A stretch of 40,800 nt of DNA from Egerieenecus sp048201975 (GCA_048201975.1 DBFBGQ010000167.1:1-40800), one strand, 5' to 3'. Counted from the first letter of the stretch, positions 16,296 through 24,679 are shown. Numbers and translations: made by a program. Notes: a model not told the origin generated them from the letters alone.

Positions 16296-18488
16296 TTACG
16301 GGACTTCCAGCGTCAGGTAACACAGCGCGGCGCCGGGCAACGAAACTCGGTAGCCGCCGGCCGCGGGGCGGAGCTCCGCTTCCTCAGGCGACTCCGGGGC
16401 GTCCAGGGTATACAGCCTGGCGCGGGGCGCCTCGGGGCGGTTCCAGCGCAGCGCCGCCTCCACCGCCTGGCCGCCGGGATTGGCGCAGGCCAGCAGCAAC
16501 CCCCGCTCCAGGCGGAACGTCTTCAGGATGAGCCCCGGGGCGCCGGGCTGCTCCAATAGATCGCGGTCGTCGGTAAAAACGCCGTGGCCGTAGCGGGAAA
16601 GCCAGCTCTGGCGCAGGGCGATGACCTGCCGCAGATGCTGGTACGCCGCCGGGTCCCGGCGGAAGGTGTTATCCTCCTCCAGGTCATACACCCACAGGTA
16701 CGATCCCACGCAGAAGGCCCGGTCCAGCAGGAAGCCGCTTTGACGGGCGATGTGCGCCGGGCGCATGGCGCTGTGGGAGGGCGGACACATCATGTCCACC
16801 AGCACATCCTCGGGGAAGGTATACTTGTACAATTCCGGGAAGGCTCCGTTGAAGAACATGGTGGAGATCAGCTGCCCGGACGCTCCGGGGGCATGGATAT
16901 CGCTGGCCCCCTCGAAAAGCAGCGCCACCCCTTCCTCCGGGTAGCTCTCCCGGATGCGCGCCAGCGCCGCCTCGTAGCCCTGGTTCCAGCCCCCCAGGTC
17001 CTTTCCGTGGGCGTGCTCCGCCTGATAGCACAGCAGCCCCCGGGCCATGCCCAGCTGGTCCAGATACATGCTGTCCGCGCCGATGTCCCGTGTCAGATAG
17101 GCCACGGTGGCGGTGAGCTTCTCCTGCCATGCCGCCGCCCCGGCGCACATGCAGGCGAAGTTCAGATCCTCCGCCCCGTAGTTTTCCACCACCGGCCGTC
17201 CCTCCCGGTCCATGACCGCGCCCTGCCGGCGCAGCTCCTCCAGCTGGGGATAGCTCACGTTGCACAGCCGGGCATTGATGTAAAAGGCCACATGGCCGCC
17301 CTCCGCCCGCACCTGACGCAGCGCCTGGCGCAGTTCCTCCTCCGTGCCCAGTGCCGGAGAGGGCGTATACAGCGGAAAGCCGTGGTCAAAGCCGTCCACG
17401 TGCCAGCCGGAGAGCAGCAGGTGGTTCAGCCCCATTGCCCGGGCCTGGGCATACAGGGCCGGGATATCCCGGAAGCGGTGCACCACGCCTCCGCCCTGAT
17501 ACTGGAAATCATAGTGGGCCACCAGCCCCGGGCTCTCCATGAACCAGGCGGGGCGGTGGGGACGCGAAAGCGCCGGGCGCTTCACGGAGCGCCGCCAGGC
17601 GCGGTAATCCTCCGCGGCGGTATGCCAATCCCCCCGGTAAAGCATCAGCACGCATTCCTCGCTCTCCCAGCTCCCCTGCTCCAGGCAGGGCACATGCCCC
17701 AGGGCCAGCCCTACCCCCGGCCACGCCTCCCCGTAGGTGGACGCGCGAATGGACTTCATCCGCAGGGCGTCGTTGCGGCAGGTGAGGTATACGCTCATTT
17801 GCAGCAGCGGATTGCTCAGCACCATGTACAGCATGGAGCAGGGGCCCGAGTAGCCGCACTCCCGCTCCCAGCAGCCCCAGCGCGGATTCTTCTCCCCATA
17901 GGGGCCGCCCAGGGTGAAGGTATACTGGTATTCCTGCCACTTCCAGGAGACCGCATGGGGCTGCGCGGACAGGGTGGCGGTGGGATTGACGGTCCTGTCC
18001 CCGGCATGCACAGGCATGTACAGCTCGTCCCGTGTCCAGTCGTCCCCCAGCCAGATGCCGTTCAGATAGGGGAAGTAGCACTTCTCCACCATTTCCCCGG
18101 CCTGATTCTCCAGGCGCACCCGCCAGCGCATGCGCAGGTCCTCCCGCGGCAGCTCCACCGTCCAGACCGCGGCCACCGCCACCGCCTCCCCGCTCTCCAT
18201 GTCCACCAGGCGCGGGCACGCCACCTCCGCCGCGGCGAAACCTTCCTCCTGGCGCAGGCGGATCTCCGGGCGCAGGGCGCTTTCCCGGCGAATCTCCGCA
18301 TATTTGGCAGGGCGCAGCTCCCGTCCATCCCGCAGGCGCACCTTCAGCGGCGACGCCTCCTGCCGCAGGTTGCTTTTGAGCATGTTCTCTCCGTTTTCCT
18401 CCAGGGCCAATTCCAAGGGTTCGCCGGTGAGGGCGTCCAGCGCTGCGGACACCAGACCGTTGGTCAGATGCAGCCGGGAATGATACAT
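16296..18488 (-). CDS. Putative glycoside hydrolase, DUF6259-like
   Basis: 730-residue protein with the layout of a large TIM-barrel glycosidase. A beta-rich N-terminal region (about 1-290) is followed by a barrel (about 320-600) with HYDFQYQ, LSGWHVDGFDHGFP, FYINARL, SMYLDQLG and LLFEGASD, then a beta domain. D477 and E526 are plausible catalytic acids; this is inference. The barrel segments resemble DUF6259 proteins, which are distant relatives of GH36/GH101-type enzymes. There is no signal peptide, so it probably acts in the cytoplasm on imported glycans. ATG at 18488 follows AGGAGG by six bases. It stands alone, with no sugar transporter or regulator beside it. Confidence 0.7.
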   Translation of the reverse strand: MYHSRLHLTNGLVSAALDALTGEPLELALEENGENMLKSNLRQEASPLKVRLRDGRELRPAKYAEIRRESALRPEIRLRQEEGFAAAEVACPRLVDMESGEAVAVAAVWTVELPREDLRMRWRVRLENQAGEMVEKCYFPYLNGIWLGDDWTRDELYMPVHAGDRTVNPTATLSAQPHAVSWKWQEYQYTFTLGGPYGEKNPRWGCWERECGYSGPCSMLYMVLSNPLLQMSVYLTCRNDALRMKSIRASTYGEAWPGVGLALGHVPCLEQGSWESEECVLMLYRGDWHTAAEDYRAWRRSVKRPALSRPHRPAWFMESPGLVAHYDFQYQGGGVVHRFRDIPALYAQARAMGLNHLLLSGWHVDGFDHGFPLYTPSPALGTEEELRQALRQVRAEGGHVAFYINARLCNVSYPQLEELRRQGAVMDREGRPVVENYGAEDLNFACMCAGAAAWQEKLTATVAYLTRDIGADSMYLDQLGMARGLLCYQAEHAHGKDLGGWNQGYEAALARIRESYPEEGVALLFEGASDIHAPGASGQLISTMFFNGAFPELYKYTFPEDVLVDMMCPPSHSAMRPAHIARQSGFLLDRAFCVGSYLWVYDLEEDNTFRRDPAAYQHLRQVIALRQSWLSRYGHGVFTDDRDLLEQPGAPGLILKTFRLERGLLLACANPGGQAVEAALRWNRPEAPRARLYTLDAPESPEEAELRPAAGGYRVSLPGAALCYLTLEVP

Positions 18489-18567
18489 GGTTCGCCTCCT
18501 GTAAAAATTAGTTTCTTTTGTGTCTCATTACGCACGAACTTGTATTTCTATCTTTCGCCGCCAGGCG

Positions 18568-18607
18568 CCGCCTTCCTGCCACGATCCCGGCAGGAAGGCG
18601 GTTTTTT
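18568..18607 (+). terminator. Terminator-like hairpin, plus orientation
   Basis: Perfect 13-bp stem (18568-18580 with 18589-18601), eight-base loop, then six T on the plus strand. Both flanking genes are on the minus strand, where the hairpin lacks a following T-run. It may still mark the 3' end of the antiporter transcript, or end an unrecognised plus-strand RNA. The remaining bases between 18489 and 18615 show no clear promoter on either strand. Confidence 0.6.
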
Positions 18608-18615
18608 CCCCTGCT

Positions 18616-19554
18616 TCAAACCACCAGCGCCAAATAGGTCGCATACAGCGCCAGCATGGCCGCGCCCTGGAGCCTGGAACCCCTTTGCCGGATCAGCAGC
18701 GGCGTCAGCCCCGCCAGCAGCGCCGCCATGCACGCGGGAAAATCCACCGCCAGGCATTGGGCGGACACGGGCAGATGCCCGCCGGAGATCAGCGCGCACA
18801 GGGGGAGGATCAGCGTCAGGTCAATGATGTTCGCGCCGATCACGTTGCCCACGCTCAGGCTGTTCTGCCCCTTGCCGATGGCGGTCAGCGTGGTGACCAG
18901 CTCCGGCAGGGAGGTGCCCACGGCCACCAGCGTCACGGCCACCACCCGCTCCGGCACGCCCAGCCACAGTGCCAGGCCGCTGCCGCCATCCACCAGCAGC
19001 TGGGACCCGCCCACAATGGCCGCCGCGCCCAGCAGGAACTTCAAGCCATTTTCCACCTTGTCCCGGCGGGAGGCCTGCTGACGCTCCCCCGCCTCCTTTT
19101 CCTGGCGCATCCCGCGGAGGTTTTCCCCCAGGGCCAGGGCAAAGACCGCCAGCAGCAGCACCATGCCCTCCCAGCCAAACCAGCCGCTCAGGCTGGCCGC
19201 CCACAGGGCGGCCATGGCGCACACCAGCAGCGCCGCCTTGCGCCAGCCCGCGCTTCGGCTGAATGCCACCGGCATGCACAGCAGCGCCAGACCCATGATC
19301 AGCCCCGTGTTTGCCGTCACCGAGCCCACCGCGTTCCCGATGGCCATGTCCGCCTTGCCCTGCGCCGCCGCCAGCAGCGACACCAACAGCTCCGGCATGG
19401 TGGTGGCCAGGGAAACGATGGTCGCGCCGATGACAAACTTGGGAATCCCCGATACCTCCGCAATCCAGCTGGCGGCGTCCACAAACAGATCCCCGCCCTT
19501 GACCGTGAGCACGATGCCCAGCATGAACAACCCGACCGTTCCCCAAATTTCCAT
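18616..19554 (-). CDS. CaCA-family cation antiporter, predicted Mn2+ exporter
   Basis: 312-residue YrbG-type sodium/calcium exchanger family protein with ten or so membrane helices in two inverted halves. The alpha repeats are visible: TIVSLATTMPELLVS in the first half and LVAVGTSLPELVTT in the second, each with its ion-binding Pro-Glu. A charged loop rich in Lys, Glu and Arg joins the halves. The ATG at 19554 is chosen over 19560 because AAGGA is eight bases before it. The manganese riboswitch in its leader suggests that Mn2+ is a physiological substrate; family similarity alone would say Ca2+. Confidence 0.9.
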   Translation of the reverse strand: MEIWGTVGLFMLGIVLTVKGGDLFVDAASWIAEVSGIPKFVIGATIVSLATTMPELLVSLLAAAQGKADMAIGNAVGSVTANTGLIMGLALLCMPVAFSRSAGWRKAALLVCAMAALWAASLSGWFGWEGMVLLLAVFALALGENLRGMRQEKEAGERQQASRRDKVENGLKFLLGAAAIVGGSQLLVDGGSGLALWLGVPERVVAVTLVAVGTSLPELVTTLTAIGKGQNSLSVGNVIGANIIDLTLILPLCALISGGHLPVSAQCLAVDFPACMAALLAGLTPLLIRQRGSRLQGAAMLALYATYLALVV

Positions 19555-19574
19555 CCTCATCTTCCTTTCGGCGG

Positions 19575-19622
19575 AAAAGAAAAAGAGACTTTTCCGCGCA
19601 AGTTTATGCACGGATAAGTCTC
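19575..19622 (-). terminator. Riboswitch-controlled terminator
   Basis: On the minus strand 19622-19608 pairs with 19599-19585 (14 pairs with one A-A mismatch, eight-base loop), followed by TTTTTCTTTT (19584-19575). The 5' arm contains the 3' strand of riboswitch helix P1 (19618-19613), so ligand-stabilised P1 and this terminator cannot form together. That predicts an ON switch. Confidence 0.85.
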
Positions 19623-19697
19623 ATGATTTCATGGAATGCCAGGCCAACGCCAGTATGTTGACATTCCCGCGCTCCCGGCGCTCACTACTCCCTTATC
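19613..19697 (-). ncRNA. yybP-ykoY manganese riboswitch aptamer
   Basis: The minus-strand leader of the antiporter gene has the family's conserved blocks in order: GGGAGTAG (19692-19685), GTCAACATAC (19662-19653) and GAGACTTATC (19622-19613). The ends GATAAG (19697-19692) and CTTATC (19618-19613) close helix P1. Members of this class bind Mn2+ and control manganese exporters and related cation carriers. The promoter lies directly upstream and a terminator overlapping P1 directly downstream. The call rests on motif recall, not on a covariance-model search. Confidence 0.85.
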
Positions 19698-19707
19698 GCA
19701 AGGGGAA

Positions 19708-19736
19708 ATGCTAGCACGTGGGGCGGCGCTTGTCAA
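19708..19736 (-). promoter_or_regulatory. Promoter of the riboswitch-antiporter transcript
   Basis: Minus-strand TTGACA (19731-19736) and TAGCAT (19708-19713) with a 17-base spacer. The predicted RNA start lies just before the riboswitch helix P1. Confidence 0.88.
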
Positions 19737-19791
19737 CGCCTCAGTCCCCGGTCCCGGAGGGCGGCCCCGCCGTCCCGCGAAAGGCGGCGGG

Positions 19792-21156
19792 TCAGGCGCC
19801 TGCCAAGCGCAGCAGGGCGTTGGCAAAAATGCGCGCGCTCTTCATCAGCCCGGACACGGAGGCGTATTCTCCCGCCTGGTGAGCCAGATCCTCATCGTCG
19901 GGGAAAGCCGCGCCAAAGGCGACGCCCTGCTTGAGCACCTTGGCATAGGTGCCTCCGCCGGTGGCATAGGCCCGGGCGGGAAGGCCGGTCTCCTCCTGAT
20001 AGGCCGCCAGCAGGCAGCGCACCAGCTCGCTGTCCTCGGGCACATGGTGGGGCGGCGTCTGGCCCGTCACCTGCACCTCCACCCCAGGCAGATGCGCCCG
20101 GGTGGCAGCGATCAGCGCCTCCTGGTCCGCGGTGACCGGGCAACGGTAATCCAGCGTGCAGGAGATGTTCCCATCCTCCACGCGCATGATGCCCATGTTG
20201 CAGCTCAGCGCCCCGGAAACCTCGTCCCGGCAGGCGCAGCCCAGGGAAGCGCCGTCATGCTCCATGCCCACAGCTCTGGCGATGACGGCCAGCGGGCCCT
20301 GGACGCCCAGCTCCAGCAGCAGGCGCAGCATCATGCCGATGGCGTTGCGCCGCCCCTCGGGATAGGCGGAATGTCCGGGGATACCCTCCGCGGTGACCTG
20401 CACACCCTGGGGGGTGACCTCCGCCTGATAGGGCAGGCCGGTTTGGACGGCAAAGGCTTTCACCTGCTCCGCCAGCGCTTCGTCCCCCGCCAGCAGCGCC
20501 TGCGCCACGCCGGGAATCACGTTCATCCGCTCCCCGGTGACCCACCGCTTCACCTGCAGGCCCGTGGCCGCCGCCTGAGCGGTGAGCTGGAAGTGCAGCA
20601 TACCCTTCTCGGTGTTGATCACCGGGAAGCCCGCGTCCGGGGAGAAGCCCACCTCGGGCATGGCGGCATGCGCGGCATAGTAGGCCATGTCCTCCCAGCC
20701 GCTTTCCTCGTCGCAGCCCAGGATGAGGCGAATCTTCTTTTTCAGGGGCGTCCCCGCCAGCTGCAGGGCCTTCATGGCCACCAGGGCCGCGATGACGGGA
20801 CCCTTATCGTCGCTGGTGCCCCGGCCGTAGATGCGGTCGCCCTCCCGGACAGGGGTGAAGGGGGGCGTCTGCCAGCCGTCCCCGGCGGGCACCACGTCCA
20901 GGTGACCCAGCACGGCGATGGTTTCCTCCCCCTGACCCATCTCCGCGTCGCAGGCATAGCCCGCGTAATCCGTTACCGGGAAGCCCAGCGCGCGGATATC
21001 CGCCATGGCCGTGTCCAGCATGCGCCGGACCTCCGGACCAAAGGGGGCCTCCGGCGCGGGGGCCGACTTCACCGAGGGCACCGCCACCCAGCGGTTGAGC
21101 AACTCCACCAGCGTGGGCTCCAGGCTGTCAAGAATCTGTGTTAGCTTTGCGTCCAT
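19792..21156 (-). CDS. pepV: Dipeptidase PepV (M20 family)
   Basis: 454-residue dinuclear zinc peptidase of the M20 family, PepV/Sapep branch, which cleaves dipeptides in the cytoplasm. Motifs: GHLDVVPAGDGW with the first metal His, YGRGTSDDKGP with the bridging Asp, DEESGWEDM with the catalytic Glu pair, and a late GGTYAK stretch. A lid/dimer-like insert occupies the middle. ATG at 21156 has GGGAGG eight bases upstream. It is the last gene of the run from 24588, 38 bases after the MalY-type lyase. No T-run terminator was found between its stop and the promoter at 19708-19736. Confidence 0.93.
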   Translation of the reverse strand: MDAKLTQILDSLEPTLVELLNRWVAVPSVKSAPAPEAPFGPEVRRMLDTAMADIRALGFPVTDYAGYACDAEMGQGEETIAVLGHLDVVPAGDGWQTPPFTPVREGDRIYGRGTSDDKGPVIAALVAMKALQLAGTPLKKKIRLILGCDEESGWEDMAYYAAHAAMPEVGFSPDAGFPVINTEKGMLHFQLTAQAAATGLQVKRWVTGERMNVIPGVAQALLAGDEALAEQVKAFAVQTGLPYQAEVTPQGVQVTAEGIPGHSAYPEGRRNAIGMMLRLLLELGVQGPLAVIARAVGMEHDGASLGCACRDEVSGALSCNMGIMRVEDGNISCTLDYRCPVTADQEALIAATRAHLPGVEVQVTGQTPPHHVPEDSELVRCLLAAYQEETGLPARAYATGGGTYAKVLKQGVAFGAAFPDDEDLAHQAGEYASVSGLMKSARIFANALLRLAGA

Positions 21157-21194
21157 TCATCTTTCCTCCCTTGGAATCTGTCCGTCAGGCCGGT

Positions 21195-22379
21195 TCAGCC
21201 CTCGTTCTCCCCGGTTTCCAATGCCACCTTCAGCCGCAGGATGCCTTCCTCCACATAGCGGGCGGGACAGCCGATGTTCACGCGCAGGAAGCCCTTGCCG
21301 GCCTCCTCCCCAAAGAATGCGCCGCCGGTGAAGGCCACGCCCGCCCGGTGGGTAAGCCGGGCCAGGGCGGCGTCGTCGTAACCGTAGGCGCGCAGGTCCA
21401 GCCAGCCCAGATACGTGGCCTCCATGGGGGTGAGCGCCGCCTGGGGCAGGTGCTCCCGCACCAGCTCGGCCAGCAGGCGGCGGTTGCCGTCCAGGTAGCG
21501 CAGCAGGGCATCCAACCACTCGTCCCCGTGGTTGTAGGCGGCGCGGGTGGCTTCCAGGGCAAAGATGTTCCCGCTGCGCACCCCGGCCCGGTCCATCTGT
21601 TCCTGTACCAGGCGGCGGATCTCCCCGTCCCGGCAGACCAGGCTGGCCTGCTGCAACCCGGCCAGGTTGAAGGTTTTGCTGGCGGCGCACAGTGTTACCA
21701 CCTTGGCGCCGCTCAGGCTCAGGCAGGAAACGAAGCGCCCCGGCGCATACACGAAGTCCGCGTGAATCTCGTCGGAGATCAGCGCCACGCCATAGCGGTC
21801 CAGCAGCGCCAGCAACGCCTCCAGCTCCTCCCGCCGCCACAGCCGGGAGACGGGATTGTGGGGGCTGCACAGCACCATGGCCTTGGCCCCCTGCTTCAGC
21901 AGGGTTTCCAGCTGGGCCAGATCCATGTCGTAGCCGCCGTCCGCCCGGCGAATCAGCGGATTGTCCATCACCCTGCGCCCGGTCTGCTCCACCGAGAAGC
22001 GGAAGGGGCCGTACACGGGGCTCTGGATGATCACCCCGTCCCCGGGCTGGGTCAGCGCCAGCAGCGCCAAGCGGATGCCCGTCACCACGCAGGGGATCAT
22101 AAGCACATCCTCCCGGGTGAAGGCCACGCCATGGCGCCGGGCCCAGAAATCCACCAGGGCCTGGTAATCGTCCGCCTCAGCCTCGGTATAGCCGTAGGTG
22201 CCGTGCGCCGCCCGGCTCAAAAGCGCCTGCTGCACCGCCGGCGGGCTGGGAAAGTCCATGTCCGCCACCCACAGGGGCAGGATGTCCCCGCCCTCCCGCT
22301 GGCGCAGCTCGTCCCACTTTTCGCACCGGGTGCCCATGCGGTAGATGCCCTCGTCAAAGTATTCTTTTGTAAATTCCAT
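21195..22379 (-). CDS. MalY/PatB-type PLP-dependent C-S lyase / aminotransferase
   Basis: 394-residue fold-type I PLP enzyme of the MalY/PatB group, which commonly has cystathionine beta-lyase activity. Family landmarks are LPLWVADMDFPSPPAV near the N-terminus, the GTYGYTE segment, SPVYGPF, NPVSRLW and the cofactor Lys in SKTFNLAGLQ. The terminal NIGCPARYVEEG carries the substrate carboxylate-binding Arg. The stop of the preceding methyltransferase gene is three bases upstream, so the genes are cotranscribed. Substrate specificity cannot be told from sequence. Confidence 0.9.
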   Translation of the reverse strand: MEFTKEYFDEGIYRMGTRCEKWDELRQREGGDILPLWVADMDFPSPPAVQQALLSRAAHGTYGYTEAEADDYQALVDFWARRHGVAFTREDVLMIPCVVTGIRLALLALTQPGDGVIIQSPVYGPFRFSVEQTGRRVMDNPLIRRADGGYDMDLAQLETLLKQGAKAMVLCSPHNPVSRLWRREELEALLALLDRYGVALISDEIHADFVYAPGRFVSCLSLSGAKVVTLCAASKTFNLAGLQQASLVCRDGEIRRLVQEQMDRAGVRSGNIFALEATRAAYNHGDEWLDALLRYLDGNRRLLAELVREHLPQAALTPMEATYLGWLDLRAYGYDDAALARLTHRAGVAFTGGAFFGEEAGKGFLRVNIGCPARYVEEGILRLKVALETGENEG

Positions 22380-22382
22380 GCT

Positions 22383-22991
22383 TTAGCCTTCCTTCTTCAG
22401 GGGGTCCCGGGCGCACAGCACCCAGAAGCCGCCGGATTTTTTCACCGTTTCCACCTGCCCGAACAGGGTTTGCAGATACTTCACGCAGCTCTCCGCTCCC
22501 TGCTGCTTGCGGATGACCAGGCACAGCCCGCCCCCAGGCAGCAGCGCCTCCGCGCTCTGGGCGAAGAGGCGGTAGATCACCTGCTTTCCGGCGCGGATGG
22601 GCGGATTGGTCACCACCCAGTGGAAGCGGCGGCCGGCCAGGGCGTCGAATCCGTCGCTCTCCAGCACCTCCACCCGCACGCCGTTGGCATCGGCGTTTCT
22701 GCGGGCCAATGCCAGGGCCCGGCGGTTCACGTCCACCAGCGTCAGCTCCAGCTCCGGCTGCGCCTTTTTCAGGGCGACGCCCACCGGCCCCCAGCCGCAG
22801 CCCAGGTCCAGCACGGACCCGGAGAGCGGGGGCAGGGCCGCCAGCAGCAGCTCCGTGCCCTTGTCCAGCTCGCCCCGGGAGAATACCCCCGCGTCCGTCT
22901 CAAAGCGCAGGGTGTACCCGCGGTACAGCGCCGTGCAGCTCGCCGGCCGGGAGGCGCTGGCAGGCTCGGCGGTGTAGTATTGATCGTTCAT
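22383..22991 (-). CDS. RsmC-like class I SAM methyltransferase
   Basis: 202-residue methyltransferase of the small RsmC/RlmG-like (MTS) family. It has a SAM-binding loop VLDLGCGWGPVGV, an acidic LVDVNRRAL strand end and the catalytic NPPIRAGK motif, which suits N-methylation of a base in rRNA or tRNA. Family members methylate guanine in rRNA; the target here is unproven. ATG at 22991 follows GGAGG by seven bases and overlaps the upstream rsuA stop by four bases. Pairing with a pseudouridine synthase fits an RNA-modification role. Confidence 0.88.
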   Translation of the reverse strand: MNDQYYTAEPASASRPASCTALYRGYTLRFETDAGVFSRGELDKGTELLLAALPPLSGSVLDLGCGWGPVGVALKKAQPELELTLVDVNRRALALARRNADANGVRVEVLESDGFDALAGRRFHWVVTNPPIRAGKQVIYRLFAQSAEALLPGGGLCLVIRKQQGAESCVKYLQTLFGQVETVKKSGGFWVLCARDPLKKEG

Positions 22992-23719
22992 GGGTTCGCC
23001 TCCAGGGCCGCGTCCCGGTACAGGGCGGCTTCTTCTTCGCCGGTGAGCTCCCGCCAGGTTCCCGGCTCCAGCGCCGGGTCCAGGGTCAGGGAGCCGAAGG
23101 TGAGCCGGGTCAAGCGGAGCACCGTCCGCTCCCGGGCCTCGAACATGCGCTTGATTTGATGAAACTTGCCCTCCCGGACCCGGACCAGGGCCAGGGAACA
23201 CACGGGCCCCGAGGAGAGCACGGTCATCTCCGCGGGCAGGGCGACAAAGTCGCTCAGGGGGACCCCCTGGGCGAAAGCCTCCTCATCCGCGGCGGAAAGC
23301 GGGCCGTCCACCTCCGCCTGGTAAGTTTTCCACACATGGCGGCGGGGGGAGAGCAGGCGATGGCTCAGCTCCCCGTCGGTGGTCAGCAGCAGCAGCCCCG
23401 TGGTATCCTTGTCCAGACGGCCCACGGGCATGCATCCCATGGCCCCGTAGGCAGGGGGCAGCAGGTCCATCACCGTGGGTTGCCGCTTATCCCGTGCGGC
23501 GGTGAGCAGCCCGGCGGGCTTGTGGAGCATCACATGCCGGCGAAGCCGCCCGTCCACGGCCTGCCCGTTGACCTCCAAAGGCGTATCCTCCGTGGGAAAA
23601 TCCTTTCCCGGGTCACGGACGCACGCTCCGCCAGCGCGCACCGCCCCGGCGCGGATCAGCCGCTGCGCCTCCGTGCGGCTGCCCAGGCCCAGGGTAACCA
23701 GCCAGCGATCCAGCCTCAT
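22988..23719 (-). CDS. rsuA: RsuA-family pseudouridine synthase
   Basis: 243-residue rRNA pseudouridine synthase. The N-terminal S4 RNA-binding domain (about 1-60, MRLDRWLVTLGLGSR...) precedes the catalytic domain with GRLDKDTTGLLLLTTDG holding the catalytic Asp, and KFHQIKRMFEA near the C-terminus. The RsuA/RluB/E/F group modifies uridines such as 16S U516; which one is targeted here is inferred. The frame is open upstream to 23824, but ATG at 23719 begins the conserved sequence. It overlaps both neighbours by four bases. Confidence 0.9.
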   Translation of the reverse strand: MRLDRWLVTLGLGSRTEAQRLIRAGAVRAGGACVRDPGKDFPTEDTPLEVNGQAVDGRLRRHVMLHKPAGLLTAARDKRQPTVMDLLPPAYGAMGCMPVGRLDKDTTGLLLLTTDGELSHRLLSPRRHVWKTYQAEVDGPLSAADEEAFAQGVPLSDFVALPAEMTVLSSGPVCSLALVRVREGKFHQIKRMFEARERTVLRLTRLTFGSLTLDPALEPGTWRELTGEEEAALYRDAALEANP

Positions 23720-24588
23720 GCGTCCGCCGCCTCCGTTTGCTTTGCCGGGGCGCAGCCGGCCTCCTGGGCCAGCGCCTGGGCGAAGGCCGCGGGGATCAGC
23801 GCCTTCAGGGGCAGCAGCGGGCACAGCAGCACCAGGAAGGCCGCCCCCACCAGGTACAGGTTATCCGTCAGCGGAGGCAGGGACACGCTGCCCGTGGCCA
23901 GCCCGTTCACGGCCACCACCAGCTGGGACACATACTCCCGGCCGATCATCATCACCGCCACAAGAAAGGGCAGAAAGGTCAGCGCGCCCACCAGGTTGGC
24001 CGCAAACAGCCCTCCGCGATGGCCGCGCACCGCGCTCCCGGGCAGACCCCGGGCGTCCCCGTGCCGCCGCCAGGAAAGGAACGCCATGCCCACCAGCAGC
24101 AGCACCACCGTCAGCCCATAAATGCCAAAGCCCACCATGAGTCCCTTGGTGAACTTGCCCCCGCCCAGGCTCATGAAAAAGCGCATCAGCGTGAACGCAT
24201 CCACCATGCCCGTATAGGCCAGGGCCATGGCCACGGTCACCCCCAGGCAGGGCAGGCCCCACAGAAGCAGCCACAGCCCCTGTCGCAGGCTGCGCCCCAG
24301 CTGCCGGCCATAGCTTTGGAAAGAGACCACCGCCAGCAGCGGATATCCCTCCCCGTCCAGCAGCCGGGCCAGGGCCAGGGCCGCGTTCTGCCGCATGGGC
24401 AGCACCAACAGCACCAGCAGCGCCGGGCAGAGCCAGGCCAGGGGCGCGGCCTGGGGCACGGACAGGAACAGCAGCGGCGAAAGGGCAATCAGGCACACCA
24501 GCGCCTGCAGCAACAATCCCTGCATCAGCGCGCCGAAATGGGCGGTATACGTCCGCCAGGCGCGGAGCAGCACTTGCCGTATCTTCAT
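23716..24588 (-). CDS. Unknown multi-spanning membrane protein
   Basis: 290-residue protein of no recognised family with about six hydrophobic segments. A first pair of helices (about 20-70) is followed by a short charged stretch, a second pair (about 100-130), a helix around 155-175, a basic loop and two more helices (about 195-215, 255-280). It ends in a soluble Glu/Ala tail. The opening KIRQVLLRAWRTYTAH looks like a cytoplasmic amphipathic start, as in some glycerophosphoryl-transfer or DUF975-like proteins, but no motif confirms this. It is first in a coupled run ahead of rsuA. ATG at 24588 is twelve bases after AAGGAGG, a loose spacing. Confidence 0.75.
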   Translation of the reverse strand: MKIRQVLLRAWRTYTAHFGALMQGLLLQALVCLIALSPLLFLSVPQAAPLAWLCPALLVLLVLPMRQNAALALARLLDGEGYPLLAVVSFQSYGRQLGRSLRQGLWLLLWGLPCLGVTVAMALAYTGMVDAFTLMRFFMSLGGGKFTKGLMVGFGIYGLTVVLLLVGMAFLSWRRHGDARGLPGSAVRGHRGGLFAANLVGALTFLPFLVAVMMIGREYVSQLVVAVNGLATGSVSLPPLTDNLYLVGAAFLVLLCPLLPLKALIPAAFAQALAQEAGCAPAKQTEAADA

Positions 24589-24626
24589 AAAATGCAGCGT
24601 CCTCCTTGCGTGTAGCATCCCTGCCC

Positions 24627-24655
24627 ATTATACCCAAGGCGGAAGGGAATTGCAA
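24627..24655 (-). promoter_or_regulatory. Promoter of the membrane protein-rsuA-pepV operon
   Basis: Minus-strand TTGCAA (24650-24655) and TATAAT (24627-24632), 17-base spacer. The -35 hexamer is its own reverse complement and also serves the plus-strand promoter at 24650-24679. Confidence 0.85.
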
Positions 24656-24679
24656 ACATTTCACATTTCATGGTAGAAT
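24650..24679 (+). promoter_or_regulatory. Promoter of the DUF4080 radical SAM gene
   Basis: Plus-strand TTGCAA (24650-24655) and TAGAAT (24674-24679), 18-base spacer, about 48 bases before the ATG at 24727. It shares its -35 box with the divergent operon. Confidence 0.72.

Noticed and set aside
14266..16323. Minus-strand open frame of 685 codons opposite the PflX-like and corA genes
   Set aside because: Both plus-strand genes have clear motifs, ribosome sites, a promoter and a terminator; the opposite frame has none.
19741..19791. G/C-rich hairpin after pepV as a terminator
   Set aside because: A short stem can form, but no T-run follows on the minus strand, so it was not annotated.
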